The translations under genes and the position numbers were made by a program. A model generated the notes under the pieces. It saw only the letters and a program-made list of their open reading frames with translations, did not search any database and was not told the origin of the DNA. Positions 31,685 to 40,874 of a stretch of 64,000 nucleotides of DNA are shown piece by piece (the first letter of the stretch is position 1; every line of letters begins with the position of its first letter). Source of the stretch: Heliomicrobium modesticaldum Ice1 (GTDB taxonomy: Bacteria > Bacillota > Desulfitobacteriia > Heliobacteriales > Heliobacteriaceae); the NCBI RefSeq assembly GCF_000019165.1, contig NC_010337.2:413501-477500 (forward strand), read 5' to 3'.

Positions 31685-34588
31685 TTACATCCAGTGCCGG
31701 GGAAGCATCAGCGTCTGGCCTGCCCGTAGGGTGTCATCGGTGGAGAGCTTGTTGACGCTGCGCACCACCTCTTCCGGGATACGGTTGCGGCGAGCGATGC
31801 TGCTGACGGTGTCGCCGGCGCCGACGACAACGAATCGCCAACCGCCGTCCTTACGATTCCCTTTTGCATCGGACTTTTCGGTCATTGGGTTTTTTGCCGC
31901 CGCTGCCGTCTTGTGCAGATCATCGCCGGGACGCTGGATCCGGCGAATGTCACGAGGCTTTGACTCACGTAACGACATCTCCGGCGCGGGATTGACAGCA
32001 ACGGGGATGTTGGGAAGCGGGCGGGCCAGGCGGCGCACCGCAGGAATCGGCTGGGGCTCTTCCTTGGGACCGATCTTTTTCCCCGGCGCCCCATCGCCCG
32101 CCCCCAGCCGGTCTCGGAAGCGTGAGGTGATGCGCGGTGTTCCCGACAGGGATGTCTTTATGGAAAGAGGTTGTGTTATCGGCGGTTCTGCTGGCGTATC
32201 CTGAGCGAGTTCAGGGAGGATATCCATCAAGTCCCCAGCGAGAGGAGTGGGAGAAGAGTATTCCGCTATTTCCATCCCCATGGTCGACGTATCCACTTCC
32301 GATTCGAGGAACTCGGTCTCGACTTCCTCTGCTTCGAACAGTGGATCTACCTTCTCTACGAGGACCGGCGTCACCGGTTCTGCTGGGACGAGCGGCGCCT
32401 CAGCTTCCGCCGTGGAGTCCGTTGCTTCCATTTCCTCCGTAACAGCCGTCCCGGCCTCCTCAGTGACGGACAGCATTTCCGCTTCTGCCTCGACAGGCGT
32501 CAGATCCGCTTCCGCCGCGATAGACGGCAAATCCGCTTCCGCCACGATAGACACCAGATCCGCTTCCGCCACGATAGACGGCAGATCCGCGTCCGCCACG
32601 ATAGACGGCAGATCCGCTTCCGCCACGATAGACGGCAGATCCGCTTCCGACACGATAGACGGCAGATCCGCTTCCGCCACGATAGACGGCAGATCCGCTT
32701 CCGCCACGATAGACGGCAGATCCGCTTCCGACACGATAGACGGCAGATCCGCTTCCGCCACGATAGACGGCAGATCCGCTTCCGCCACGATAGACGCTGT
32801 CTGAGCCTCTGCCACGATGTCTGGCGCTGCTTCGACCTCATCAAAGGACCCCGCCGGCGTCTCTTCCCACAATGAAGCCGGTTCGCTTTCCTCTTCCGTA
32901 CCCTCGCTCATCGCGGTTGCCAGCGAGGGATCGGGGTATAGAAACCCTTCCCCGTATTGGGCTGTATAAAGGGTGCTGTCAAGGTAGTCGGCAAATCCTC
33001 CGATCAGTTCAGTCGAGTCGCCCTGACCTAAACCCTCTGTTTCCCTTTCCATCGTGATGGCTAACCCTTCGTCCTGGGCAGCCGCCGTTTGATCATGAAA
33101 ATCCTGAGGCGAATCAGCCTCCGGCAAGGGATATTCGGACACACCGTCAAAACCGGGCGGCGCCGGGTATTCGGTCCATTCCCTGTGACCGGGGTCTGCC
33201 TGGAACTCCCGTTCATGTTCCGCCGGATCATAGCCGATATCCCCAAAGCGCTGCAATGGGATAGGGCTTAACTCAGGAATGGGCGCGCCTCCCAACATCT
33301 CCTCCATATCATGGGGCCAGAGCGCTTGGATGCCTGATAGAGGCCCGAAAGGTTCTGATTGATCCAACGTGACTGTCGCCTCCTGCAACGCGGAGTCCAC
33401 CTCATCCTGAGCCAAACTCATGCCATCTGACACTACGCCGGCTGCAAACACATCGTCTGTGTCTCCCTCGCCTACAACGTCATCGTGTACAGTACCGTCG
33501 TTAACAGTCCCATTGGCAACAGCGCCGTAGCCAATAGCCATATTGCCAACAGTGACGCCGCCCTCCCTTGCAACCCCATGGATGGCTGACTCCGTATCGC
33601 TCGTCGCAGCGATCTCTTCTTTCGCCTGAGCATCCGGTTCCAGATCAGCGCTTCGTCCCAAGGGGATTGGCTCAATCGCCCCGAATCCGCTCTGAAGACC
33701 CTCCTCTTCCGCCGGCACTTCTCCGAAAGCAAGTTCGGCCTCCGCTCCCAGCGACTGCGACAGCGGCAGCCAAGCCGGCCCGTAGATGGCCCAGTTCGAT
33801 CCGTTGAGGGTCAGACGGGGCTCCCCAAGCCAGAGGATCCCGTCGCTGAAGGTCGTCACTTTTTCCAAAATCCCCATCGGATCCCCTTCATCAGAAAGAT
33901 AGGCCAGTTGGGTGCGAAGCTCTGTGGTCGCCTCCCTATCGCCGTGGTCGGCCCGCCAAGCGATGGCGACGACCCTTGCCTCCTCAGGAAGCCCTTCCCC
34001 TTCGATCCGGACCGTCTGTTCCATCCAGCGGATGTTGCGGCTGCCGGGAACCTCCTCAGTCACCAGCCCCACCGAAAGGAGCAGGTCAACCTTGAGCCGT
34101 TCCTCGCTCCAATAGGGATGGATGTAGAGAATGGACAGGGCGGAAGCCTCCTGCAACCGGTAGGTGTCTCCATCATCACCCTTGTGCTCGTCCTCCGGAC
34201 CCGGCATCTGGACCACCAGTATCTGCTCCTGACGGAACATTTTCGGCCCCGGCGGAATTTCCTGCTCGATCAGGGACAAGCTCTCCGGGCAGTCGCCTGA
34301 CCTTTCTCCCTTGCCATTGCAGGCGCCTCGGCAGCCTGCGCCTGCGTCGCTTCTGCGACCGGCCCCCTCCACGGCAGGCTCCATGATGGCGCGCACCTGG
34401 AGGCGGATGTTGGCCCGCACCTCATCGTCCATTCGCGTCACATGGAGGAGTTCCATTTCCGCGTCGACACTTCCCACCTGCTCCCGGTCCCGGTCCGGAC
34501 ATCCGAGATCGAGGGAGATAAGATATAGCTCAACGCCCGATTGTCCCCATTCCCCATTTCCGGAACCGATGATCCTCTCCAGGGTCAA
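31685..34588 (-). CDS. SpoVID/SipL-like spore morphogenetic protein with LysM domain and repeat tract
   Basis: LysM proteins of this kind attach the coat to the forespore surface. The 967-residue protein ends in a LysM domain (VVVGAGDTVSSIARRNRIPE, then AGQTLMLPRHWM). Its N-terminal 250 residues are beta-rich with repeated Ser/Glu/Arg strands, as in SpoVID. Residues about 590-700 hold eleven near-identical nonapeptides of the form PSIVAEADL. The middle is very acidic and low in complexity. The TTG at 34588 follows GGGAGGGA; a longer frame would overlap the glycosyltransferase gene. Neighbouring CotSA- and CotS-like genes support the role. SpoVID of Bacillus is much shorter, near 575 residues. 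Confidence 0.72.
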   Translation of the reverse strand: MTLERIIGSGNGEWGQSGVELYLISLDLGCPDRDREQVGSVDAEMELLHVTRMDDEVRANIRLQVRAIMEPAVEGAGRRSDAGAGCRGACNGKGERSGDCPESLSLIEQEIPPGPKMFRQEQILVVQMPGPEDEHKGDDGDTYRLQEASALSILYIHPYWSEERLKVDLLLSVGLVTEEVPGSRNIRWMEQTVRIEGEGLPEEARVVAIAWRADHGDREATTELRTQLAYLSDEGDPMGILEKVTTFSDGILWLGEPRLTLNGSNWAIYGPAWLPLSQSLGAEAELAFGEVPAEEEGLQSGFGAIEPIPLGRSADLEPDAQAKEEIAATSDTESAIHGVAREGGVTVGNMAIGYGAVANGTVNDGTVHDDVVGEGDTDDVFAAGVVSDGMSLAQDEVDSALQEATVTLDQSEPFGPLSGIQALWPHDMEEMLGGAPIPELSPIPLQRFGDIGYDPAEHEREFQADPGHREWTEYPAPPGFDGVSEYPLPEADSPQDFHDQTAAAQDEGLAITMERETEGLGQGDSTELIGGFADYLDSTLYTAQYGEGFLYPDPSLATAMSEGTEEESEPASLWEETPAGSFDEVEAAPDIVAEAQTASIVAEADLPSIVAEADLPSIVSEADLPSIVAEADLPSIVAEADLPSIVSEADLPSIVAEADLPSIVADADLPSIVAEADLVSIVAEADLPSIAAEADLTPVEAEAEMLSVTEEAGTAVTEEMEATDSTAEAEAPLVPAEPVTPVLVEKVDPLFEAEEVETEFLESEVDTSTMGMEIAEYSSPTPLAGDLMDILPELAQDTPAEPPITQPLSIKTSLSGTPRITSRFRDRLGAGDGAPGKKIGPKEEPQPIPAVRRLARPLPNIPVAVNPAPEMSLRESKPRDIRRIQRPGDDLHKTAAAAKNPMTEKSDAKGNRKDGGWRFVVVGAGDTVSSIARRNRIPEEVVRSVNKLSTDDTLRAGQTLMLPRHWM
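32497..32802. repeat. Tandem 27-bp coding repeat, about eleven copies
   Basis: The unit GATAGACGGCAGATCCGCTT plus CCGCCAC repeats with few changes. It encodes nonapeptides in the SpoVID-like protein. Serine-for-alanine variants at units 3 and 6 reveal a more recent 81-bp duplication. Confidence 0.92.
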
Positions 34589-34629
34589 TGTTGTTCCCTC
34601 CCAACCTTCGTCTTCCGGCGATAATCCAC

Positions 34630-35754
34630 TTAGACCAGGCGCGCAAACACCTCCCCGGTGGACAACGCGGCCTGGCGCCAACTGAAACAGGCCGCCCGGC
34701 GCAAACCCCGCTCCCCCAGTTCTGCCGCCAACGCCGGGTCAGTCAACAGCGCAAACAGGAGTTCCTCCAATTGACCGGCCCGAACCGGTGAAAACAGCAA
34801 AGCGCCGTCACCGGCGACCTCTGGCAGGGATGCCACGTTGGCCACCAGCGTCGGTGTTCCACAGGCCATGGCCTCCACCGGCGGAAGCCCGAACCCCTCA
34901 TATAGGGAAGGGTAGACGAATACGCTTGCCCCGTTGTAAATCCAGGGCAGATCGTCCACCCCCACAAAACCGATAAAATGAACGTGCTCCTGCAACCCCC
35001 GGCTTGTGACCATGATCTCGATATCGTTGAACTCCTTCGACTGTTTCCCAGGCAGGACAAGACAGTAATCCTCCGGCAGTTGGCGACGAACCTGATGAAA
35101 AGCGTGGATCAGAAGCCGCAGGTTCTTGCGGGGTGAAAAGCCGCCCACATAGAGCACATAAGGGCGAGAGACGCCGTATTTTTCCTGCATGAACGCCCTT
35201 GCACGCGCTTTATCGAGAGGGCGGTAGATGGGTTCGGCTGCCTCATAGATGACGGTGATCTTTTCTTCGGGCACCCCGGCGATCTGCATCAGGTCGCAGG
35301 CGGTGCAGCGAGAGGGGGCGATGATGTGGTCGACCCTTTCCAAAATGCGCGGCATTTCTTCGAGAAAAATCCTCAAGTACCCCCTGCCGACCGTCTCAGG
35401 GCAGATGTAAGGGATCAGATCGTGAATGGTGACAACCAGCTTGCAAGCCTTGCTTGCCGGCAAGCCGATGCCGTTTTGCGGCACATGATAGAGATCGATT
35501 TTTTCTCGCTGGATGGCCTGGGGAATGTGCACCTCCTCCCAAAAACGCTCCCGGTTTTGCTCGACGAGGCGAAAAACCTCCTCCTGGGTGATGTGAAGTT
35601 GTCGATACTCTTCACCGGGCCAAAATAGCCGCAGCCGCTCCGGCGCAGCGGCGTCATACAAGTCGTAAAGATGCCGGCACAACTGGTAGGTGTATGTTCC
35701 GATTCCCGTTCCCCGGTACCAGATGGCGGCACGGGCGTCGATTCCGATTCTCAC
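34630..35754 (-). CDS. Glycosyltransferase family 4, CotSA-like
   Basis: This GT-B glycosyltransferase transfers sugar from an activated donor. The 374-residue protein opens [22 protein letters not shown], typical of GT4 enzymes with the glycine-rich acceptor loop. It has the donor-site segment [18 protein letters not shown] near 200 and the EX7E motif in [19 protein letters not shown] near 285. The GTG at 35754 was chosen because GGGAGG lies 6 bases upstream; a longer frame to 35871 is possible. It lies between a CotS-type gene and the SpoVID-like gene. CotSA of Bacillus is a glycosyltransferase-like coat protein with the same neighbours, so spore-surface glycosylation is likely. Confidence 0.8.
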   Translation of the reverse strand: MRIGIDARAAIWYRGTGIGTYTYQLCRHLYDLYDAAAPERLRLFWPGEEYRQLHITQEEVFRLVEQNRERFWEEVHIPQAIQREKIDLYHVPQNGIGLPASKACKLVVTIHDLIPYICPETVGRGYLRIFLEEMPRILERVDHIIAPSRCTACDLMQIAGVPEEKITVIYEAAEPIYRPLDKARARAFMQEKYGVSRPYVLYVGGFSPRKNLRLLIHAFHQVRRQLPEDYCLVLPGKQSKEFNDIEIMVTSRGLQEHVHFIGFVGVDDLPWIYNGASVFVYPSLYEGFGLPPVEAMACGTPTLVANVASLPEVAGDGALLFSPVRAGQLEELLFALLTDPALAAELGERGLRRAACFSWRQAALSTGEVFARLV

Positions 35755-35867
35755 GCTCCACCTCCCCGCCTGCGCTTCGGCCACGGCTCCATTGTCAGCA
35801 AAGGGCATCCCCTGTTCATGGTAGGCTCCCATCTCGCCCTGCCCAAAAGCTCTTGTTTCCTTTCGCC

Positions 35868-36914
35868 TCAAAGACGCCCGGGAAATTCATTTAAAAAGCG
35901 ACGTCTCTGTTTCTGGTGGTTCAGGAAGCGCTTCAGCCGCTTGATATGGTATTCCGGCGGCTGAGCGAGAGACTCAAAATAGTAGGCGTAGACGTACTGC
36001 CAGAAATCGTTTGGAAAGGATAGAAAGGCCACCAACACCTCCCGCTCAGCCTGGGAAAGGGGATAAGCGTCATGATAGGCGGAGAGGAGATTGACCCCCT
36101 TCTCGACAGACCAGCGATCCCGTTTCAAGGCCCGGATCAACAAGCTGCCGACGTCGTGGAGCCGCGTATCCATCACGGCGTGATCGAAGTCGAGAAAAAA
36201 GATCTGTCCCTCGTCGTCGATGATCACGTTATGGTGAGCCAGGTCATGGTGACAAAGCCCGCCTCCCGCTGCCTCCCTTTCCATCAGCATGCTGTAGGCG
36301 GAATGGTCTAGCAGGGCGCAAGCCTCGCGGGCCTCCGCCAACAGGGTGTCCGCATGGGTGAGAAAGAGCCGGTCAAACTCGGTCGAATCATCTGGCTCCT
36401 CGCCCCCTGCGTGCACCCGCTGTTCCATCCTTTCCACAGCAACCCGCCGGCAGGCCTCCAACTGGGCCGTCTTTGTCGCGATAATCTGAGGCCACCGCTG
36501 CCAGAGACAGCGACCGGCAAACTCGGAGGCGATAAATCCTCGTCCGGCGTAGTGAAACTCCGCTACTGCCGCCGCCGTCGCCGCCAGATCGCGCCAGCGG
36601 TCAAAATCGCACTCGCGCCCTTCGACCCAGGCCGAACAGAGCCAATGCTCGCTTCCCACGCTCAAGCAGAGGGCGCCCTGCGGTGTCAGCCGGATAGGGG
36701 AAAAGCGACGGAACCCCCGTGCGGCCAGGTGATGCTGCGCCCGGAAGATGAACTGCAGGTCCTCCACAGCATGGGGGAATCTCTTTAAGACCCACACGCC
36801 TCCGGTGTCCTCGATCCGATAGGCGCCACGCACCGGTTCGATGCGCCGGGGGCGCATCCGGTAGGCCAGCAGCACCCGCGGGTCGATCCCCATGATTCCA
36901 TAGACGGTCTTCAC
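35868..36914 (-). CDS. CotS/YsxE-family spore coat kinase-like protein
   Basis: These aminoglycoside-phosphotransferase-fold proteins are coat components, and one family member (CotH-unrelated CotS/CotI type) may phosphorylate coat constituents. The 348-residue protein has the catalytic-loop segment GGGLCHHDLAHHNVIIDDEG near 240 and the metal-binding IFFLDFDHAVMDTRLHDVG near 262. The GTG at 36914 begins just after the upstream stop codon; the ATG at 36893 is an alternative. It precedes the CotSA-like gene by 113 bp. The HxD and DFD motifs are intact, so catalysis is possible. Confidence 0.82.
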   Translation of the reverse strand: MKTVYGIMGIDPRVLLAYRMRPRRIEPVRGAYRIEDTGGVWVLKRFPHAVEDLQFIFRAQHHLAARGFRRFSPIRLTPQGALCLSVGSEHWLCSAWVEGRECDFDRWRDLAATAAAVAEFHYAGRGFIASEFAGRCLWQRWPQIIATKTAQLEACRRVAVERMEQRVHAGGEEPDDSTEFDRLFLTHADTLLAEAREACALLDHSAYSMLMEREAAGGGLCHHDLAHHNVIIDDEGQIFFLDFDHAVMDTRLHDVGSLLIRALKRDRWSVEKGVNLLSAYHDAYPLSQAEREVLVAFLSFPNDFWQYVYAYYFESLAQPPEYHIKRLKRFLNHQKQRRRFLNEFPGRL

Positions 36915-36921
36915 TTCCCCG

Positions 36922-37326
36922 CTACCCCCGTTCCACCGGAAGGGCGGAACGGGGGTTCTCGGCCGCCGTCGACCTGCGTCCATGAAAGAGGCGGGCCGGC
37001 CCGTCGTTTTCATCGAGTACGGCAATCAATGAAAAGGGTTGCTGCATGGGAAAACTCTTCAGGCGGCGTGTCCGGAAGGGAGGTCCTGGTTCAGGTTCCC
37101 ATGCCGCCAACAAGTGCCCGTCGACGATCCGCCCTAGGTGGACCAATTTTTCCCGGAGCGCTTCCGAGCAGGGAGACAGGAGGAGACGAAGCCGGCCTTT
37201 CGGCCACCCTTCACCCGGAAGCAATGTGATCTGAACCTCCCCCGGACCAGTCTCGCGCAAAAAAGCTTTCCCGGCCCCTGCGCTACCGTCCAGGGGAAAC
37301 AGGAGCAAGAGGGTCAACTTCGCCAT
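36922..37326 (-). CDS. Small protein of unknown function heading the spore-coat operon
   Basis: No family was recognised. The 134-residue product starts at an ATG preceded by GGGAGGAGGGG, a strong ribosome binding site. It has an N-terminal beta pattern (KLTLLLLFPLDG), a Gly/Pro-rich middle and an Arg-rich C-terminus, and no membrane segment. Its stop codon lies 7 bp before the GTG of the CotS-type gene, so it is probably the first gene of a transcript running through the coat genes to 30725. A coat or coat-assembly role is inference from position only. Confidence 0.55.
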   Translation of the reverse strand: MAKLTLLLLFPLDGSAGAGKAFLRETGPGEVQITLLPGEGWPKGRLRLLLSPCSEALREKLVHLGRIVDGHLLAAWEPEPGPPFRTRRLKSFPMQQPFSLIAVLDENDGPARLFHGRRSTAAENPRSALPVERG

Positions 37327-37557
37327 TACACCCCTCCTCCCGCAGCGCCGCCCCTCCGGCATAACGTGCCTTCTGGCAGAGTCCTCTCCGGCAGAGATGG
37401 CCCCCCGGCAAAGGCGTCTCCTCCGGCAGTGTCGCCGCTCTTTACACAGTGACTGGGGTAAAAAAGGCCACACTGCCTTTCTGATACATACGCCCGGCGC
37501 CTTTCCCCTATGACTCAACCCTTCAACAAAGGCCGCATCTAGGCAAAAAAACCGGAC
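37327..37557. other. Upstream region of the coat operon
   Basis: This stretch and the following terminator make up a 322-bp gap between the coat operon and tupA. It must hold the coat operon promoter, but no sigma-E or sigma-K consensus could be assigned with confidence. No gene or repeat was seen. Confidence 0.35.
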
Positions 37558-37592
37558 AAGAAAAAGCGAAGGCTCGGCGCCTCCGCTTCTCC
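37558..37592 (-). terminator. Terminator of the tupBCA operon
   Basis: On the minus strand AAGCGGAGGC pairs with GCCTTCGCTT and is followed by TTTCTTG. Confidence 0.75.
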
Positions 37593-37648
37593 CATCATCT
37601 TTTTTCCTTTATGAACCCCTAACTTCCCAAGCAAAGCATTCCGAAACC

Positions 37649-38548
37649 TTACTTCCCGAGGCTCTCCACATTTTTTCCGGCGTCCGGCACGAAGAGCGGC
37701 TCGCCGTATTTATCGACGCCGAAGTTTTTGATCATCTCCTGGCATTCGGCAGAAAGCAGGAAATCGCTGAAGGCTTTGGCGCCGTCCTTATTCACCTTGG
37801 GAAATTTCTCGCCATTGATTTCCATGACATGGTAGATATTGAGGAGCGCCGGCTCCTTCTCCAGTACGATATCCAGTTTCAGGTTCTTCTTCTGCGCCAG
37901 GTAAGTGGCCCGGTCCGTCAGGGTGTACCCTTGTTTCTCCGAAGCTACGTTCAGCGTCTGTCCCATTCCGGCGCCCGTCTCCTGGTACCAGGCGTTACCC
38001 GCCGGGGTGAGGGCCGCTTTCTGCCAGAAGGATTTCTCGATCTTATGAGTTCCCGAGTCGTCGCCGCGAGAGACAAAGAGTTTCCCGGCGCCGGCGATCT
38101 TCTTCAACGCTTCCACTGTCGAATGGAGCCCTTTGACACCGGCAGGATCGTCAGGCGGGCCGATAAGGATGAAGTCATTGTGCATGACCAGTTTGCGGTT
38201 GACGGCGGCGCCCTTCTCGACGACCTTCTTCTCGGCGTCAGGGGCGTGGACGAGGAGCACATCGGCCTCCCCTTTTTCCCCGTAGGCGAGAGCCTGTCCC
38301 GTTCCGACAGAGAGGGGCTTTACCTTGTATCCCGTCTTTTTCTCAAAGGCCGGGATGATCACATCGAGAAGTCCGCTGTCCATGGTGCTCGTCGTCGTAG
38401 CCAGGATCAGATCGGTCTGAGCGGGCGCCGGCGTGTTCTGCGCTTGACCGCCACCCGGTTTGGGCGCGGTCCCACAGGCCGAGAGGAGCAGAGAGAGGAT
38501 AAGAAACAGGACGAGGGCAAGTGTCTTGGGGGCTGTCTTTCGAATCAA
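37649..38548 (-). CDS. tupA: Tungstate ABC transporter substrate-binding lipoprotein
   Basis: This extracytoplasmic receptor captures tungstate. The 299-residue precursor has a lipoprotein signal with lipobox LLSAC near residue 25. The mature part begins with LATTTSTMDSGLLDVIIPAF, where the TTST-DSG segment is the oxyanion-binding hallmark of TupA/WtpA-like receptors, and continues with SVGTGQAL and FVSRGDDSGTHKIEKSFW. It is the last gene of tupB-tupC-tupA, 48 bp after tupC. Tungstate use fits a strict anaerobe with tungsten- or molybdenum-dependent oxidoreductases. Molybdate binding cannot be excluded. Confidence 0.9.
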   Translation of the reverse strand: MIRKTAPKTLALVLFLILSLLLSACGTAPKPGGGQAQNTPAPAQTDLILATTTSTMDSGLLDVIIPAFEKKTGYKVKPLSVGTGQALAYGEKGEADVLLVHAPDAEKKVVEKGAAVNRKLVMHNDFILIGPPDDPAGVKGLHSTVEALKKIAGAGKLFVSRGDDSGTHKIEKSFWQKAALTPAGNAWYQETGAGMGQTLNVASEKQGYTLTDRATYLAQKKNLKLDIVLEKEPALLNIYHVMEINGEKFPKVNKDGAKAFSDFLLSAECQEMIKNFGVDKYGEPLFVPDAGKNVESLGK

Positions 38549-38596
38549 TCCGGTGACCTCCTTTTTGTACTGGAAGGATATGGCCGGAGACCTTTT

Positions 38597-39454
38597 TTAC
38601 TCCCCTTCGCGCAGACAGAGGAGAAAGGTCCCCTCTCCGCCGGCTGCGGCAGGCAGACGGAATCTTCCTTCCGGTGTGGCCACCTCCACCATCTCGCCGG
38701 TGCGAGCCACCACCCGGCCCAGCAGGATGCGCCGCTTGCCGACAAAGTCAGCCACCTCGCTGTTGGCGGGCCGCGCCAGCAGTTCCTCCGGCGTCCCGTC
38801 CTGGACGACCCGCCCGGCAGACAGCATCACCGCCCGGTCGGCCAGCAGGAAGACCTCTTCCATCACATGGGTGACGACGACAGCGGTGATCCCCTCTTCC
38901 TTGATCACGGCGCGCAGTTCCCGGCAGAGGGCTTCCCGCGTCGGCGGGTCGAGGGAGGCGAAGGGTTCGTCCAACAAAAACAGTTCCGGACCGCAAGCTA
39001 ACGCTCTGGCCAAGGCCACTCGTTGGGCCTCGCCGCCGGAGAGATGGCGCGCCTGCCGCTCCAGGAGTGGTTCTACGCCGAAACGTGCTGCCCAGCGGCG
39101 AACGATCGGGTCAATCTCCGAACGCCGGAACTTGCGGATGCGCAACCCTGCAGCGATGTTTTCGTAGACCGTTGTCTGAAAAAGGCAGGGGCTTTGAAAG
39201 ACCATGGCCATCCGCCGCCGGAGCTCCAGCAGATCGCGCCCGCCAAGCGATTGCCCACGGAAGCAGACCGTGCCGGCTGTCGGCTTTTCCAGCCCGTGCA
39301 GGACTTTCAGCAAGGTGCTCTTGCCGGCGCCGTTGGGACCGATAATGGCCGTGATCTCGCCGGCGCGAAAATGCAGTTTATCGATTTGCAGCAGGCTGCG
39401 GCGGCTTTTGACCACCTCAACCTTTTCCAAGGCGGCGCAGACCTCCGGGTTCAT
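38597..39454 (-). CDS. tupC: Tungstate ABC transporter ATP-binding protein
   Basis: The 285-residue ATPase drives tungstate uptake. It has Walker A IIGPNGAGKSTLL near residue 37, the signature HLSGGEAQRVALARALA near 135, Walker B LFLLDEPFASLD near 156 and a switch histidine in VVVTHVMEE. The last 65 or so residues form a small beta-rich extension (GRVVARTGEMVEVATPEGRF) resembling a TOBE-type regulatory domain. The ATG at 39454 overlaps the tupB stop by 4 bp (ATGA); longer in-frame starts fall inside tupB. Confidence 0.9.
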   Translation of the reverse strand: MNPEVCAALEKVEVVKSRRSLLQIDKLHFRAGEITAIIGPNGAGKSTLLKVLHGLEKPTAGTVCFRGQSLGGRDLLELRRRMAMVFQSPCLFQTTVYENIAAGLRIRKFRRSEIDPIVRRWAARFGVEPLLERQARHLSGGEAQRVALARALACGPELFLLDEPFASLDPPTREALCRELRAVIKEEGITAVVVTHVMEEVFLLADRAVMLSAGRVVQDGTPEELLARPANSEVADFVGKRRILLGRVVARTGEMVEVATPEGRFRLPAAAGGEGTFLLCLREGE

Positions 39455-40149
39455 CCCATTCGCCTCCCCTGTTGAATGACCGTCAGCACCAAGGTTACAC
39501 CATAGGCAAGAGCGAGCAAAATCAGACTGAGCGCGATGGCCACATCGAGGTTGCCCTTCGAGACCTCCATCACCGTCGCCGTCGTCAAGACCCGTGTCAA
39601 CCCTTTCACATTGCCGCCTACCATCATAGAGGCGCCCACTTCGGAGACGACGCCGCCGAAGCCGGCGATGACGGCCGCCAGGATCGACAGCCGCGCCTCC
39701 TGGATCAAACGCCAGTAAACCTGCCACCGCGTCGCGCCGAGGGAAAGGATCTGCAGGCGCAGGTTCGGATCCAACTGTTCAATGGCAGCAAAGGTGAGGC
39801 CCATGACGATGGGCGAGGCAATGACCGCCTGGGCGATGATCATGGCCGCCGGTGTGTAGAGCAGACCCAGCACCCCCAGGGGGCCGCTGCGCCAGAGCAT
39901 GATCGTCACGAAAAGGCCCACCACGACGGGAGGCAGCCCCATGCCGGTGTTGACAAGGCTGACGACGACCGCCTTGCCCGGAAAGCGGGATTGGGCCAGC
40001 AAAACGCCGAGGGGTACACCGATGAGCACGCTGATCAGCGTGGCCAACCCGGAGACACGCAATGTCAGCCAGGTGACCGCCCAGACCTCGGGATCGCCCT
40101 GAATCAGAAGCCGGATCGCTTGTCCAACGCCCTCGATGATCAGATCCAC
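39451..40149 (-). CDS. tupB: Tungstate ABC transporter permease
   Basis: The 232-residue membrane protein has about six helices and the permease coupling loop EVGASMMVGGNVKGLTR near residue 170, which contacts the ATPase. In TupB proteins this loop is typical and the protein is shorter than molybdate permeases. It is the first gene of the operon, read toward tupC and tupA. The gap to the ModE-like gene upstream contains that gene's terminator and the tup promoter region, which includes an AT-rich ATATATTATTC stretch near 40172-40182. Confidence 0.88.
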   Translation of the reverse strand: MDLIIEGVGQAIRLLIQGDPEVWAVTWLTLRVSGLATLISVLIGVPLGVLLAQSRFPGKAVVVSLVNTGMGLPPVVVGLFVTIMLWRSGPLGVLGLLYTPAAMIIAQAVIASPIVMGLTFAAIEQLDPNLRLQILSLGATRWQVYWRLIQEARLSILAAVIAGFGGVVSEVGASMMVGGNVKGLTRVLTTATVMEVSKGNLDVAIALSLILLALAYGVTLVLTVIQQGRRMG

Positions 40150-40267
40150 AGGCCCACCTCTGCTTTGCGAAGCATATATTATTCATTCTCCGCACGTTGA
40201 GAAAATCCTCCCATGACGTTTCTATTGTGACACAGAGAGAGAAAATGTCCAAACCAGACAGGATAGG

Positions 40268-40312
40268 TAAAAAGCAAGCCCCGTCGATCACACGAATGAT
40301 TCGGCGGGGCTT
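40268..40312 (-). terminator. Terminator of the ModE-like gene
   Basis: On the minus strand AAGCCCCG pairs with CGGGGCTT around a long loop and is followed by GCTTTTT. Confidence 0.75.
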
Positions 40313-40328
40313 ATGCTTGTCAGCGGTC

Positions 40329-40787
40329 TTAATCAGATGGGATTGCATGCTGAATATCGTCTGTTTTGGGATGAAGCGGGACAGGCGAGGGAGCTTTTGG
40401 GGGGAGCGACTCGATTAACCCGCGCATGTGTTTGTGAAAGAGGTCCTCGACGGACGCCTGTGATGCCCGGTTGAACTCCTGGAACTGTCGCAGCAGCGCC
40501 CTTCCTGTTTCGGAGAGGGCTGCGCCATGCTCCCGGTGGCCAGGAAAGCGTTCAACCAGTTTCAGCCCGAGCCGCCCTTCCGTCGTCGTCACCTTGCCCC
40601 AGGCGGCGCGGTAGGACATGCCCATCCGGGCAGCCGCCTGGCTGATCGACCCTGTTTCTTCGATAGCCTCCAACAGGCGCATGCGCCCCTGGCTGAAGAC
40701 CACCTCTCCCCGGACTTCGACCCAGATCTTGCAGTTCACTTTCGTCTCAAGCTGTTCCGGCGCAGTCATAACATCCTTCGCTTCCAT
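40329..40787 (-). CDS. ModE-type winged-helix regulator (DNA-binding domain only)
   Basis: This LysR-like winged-helix protein resembles the N-terminal domain of ModE, the molybdate-responsive regulator. The 152-residue protein has RMRLLEAIEETGSISQAAARMGMSYRAAWGKV (residues about 34-65), the ModE helix-turn-helix. It lacks the C-terminal molybdate-binding TOBE domains, so ligand sensing may be absent or placed elsewhere. The ATG at 40787 follows GGGAG by 8 bases; one at 40802 is also possible. It lies 180 bp upstream of tupBCA on the same strand but is separated by a terminator. It probably controls tungstate/molybdate uptake. Confidence 0.85.
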   Translation of the reverse strand: MEAKDVMTAPEQLETKVNCKIWVEVRGEVVFSQGRMRLLEAIEETGSISQAAARMGMSYRAAWGKVTTTEGRLGLKLVERFPGHREHGAALSETGRALLRQFQEFNRASQASVEDLFHKHMRGLIESLPPKAPSPVPLHPKTDDIQHAIPSD

Positions 40788-40874
40788 GGCGTCGACTCCC
40801 ATCAGAACCCCCGTCGACTGGGATTCCTGTGTCCACTATTCTGTCCGGAAGCGGCTATTTCCTGCCGGAAAGTA

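Noticed and set aside
32497-32802. Possible CRISPR array
   Set aside because: The repeats are directly adjacent without unique spacers and keep a reading frame within a larger protein.
32171-32875. Repetitive frames such as CRQIRFRHDR repeated many times
   Set aside because: They are the 27-bp repeat of the SpoVID-like gene read in other frames; the minus-strand LysM protein explains the sequence.
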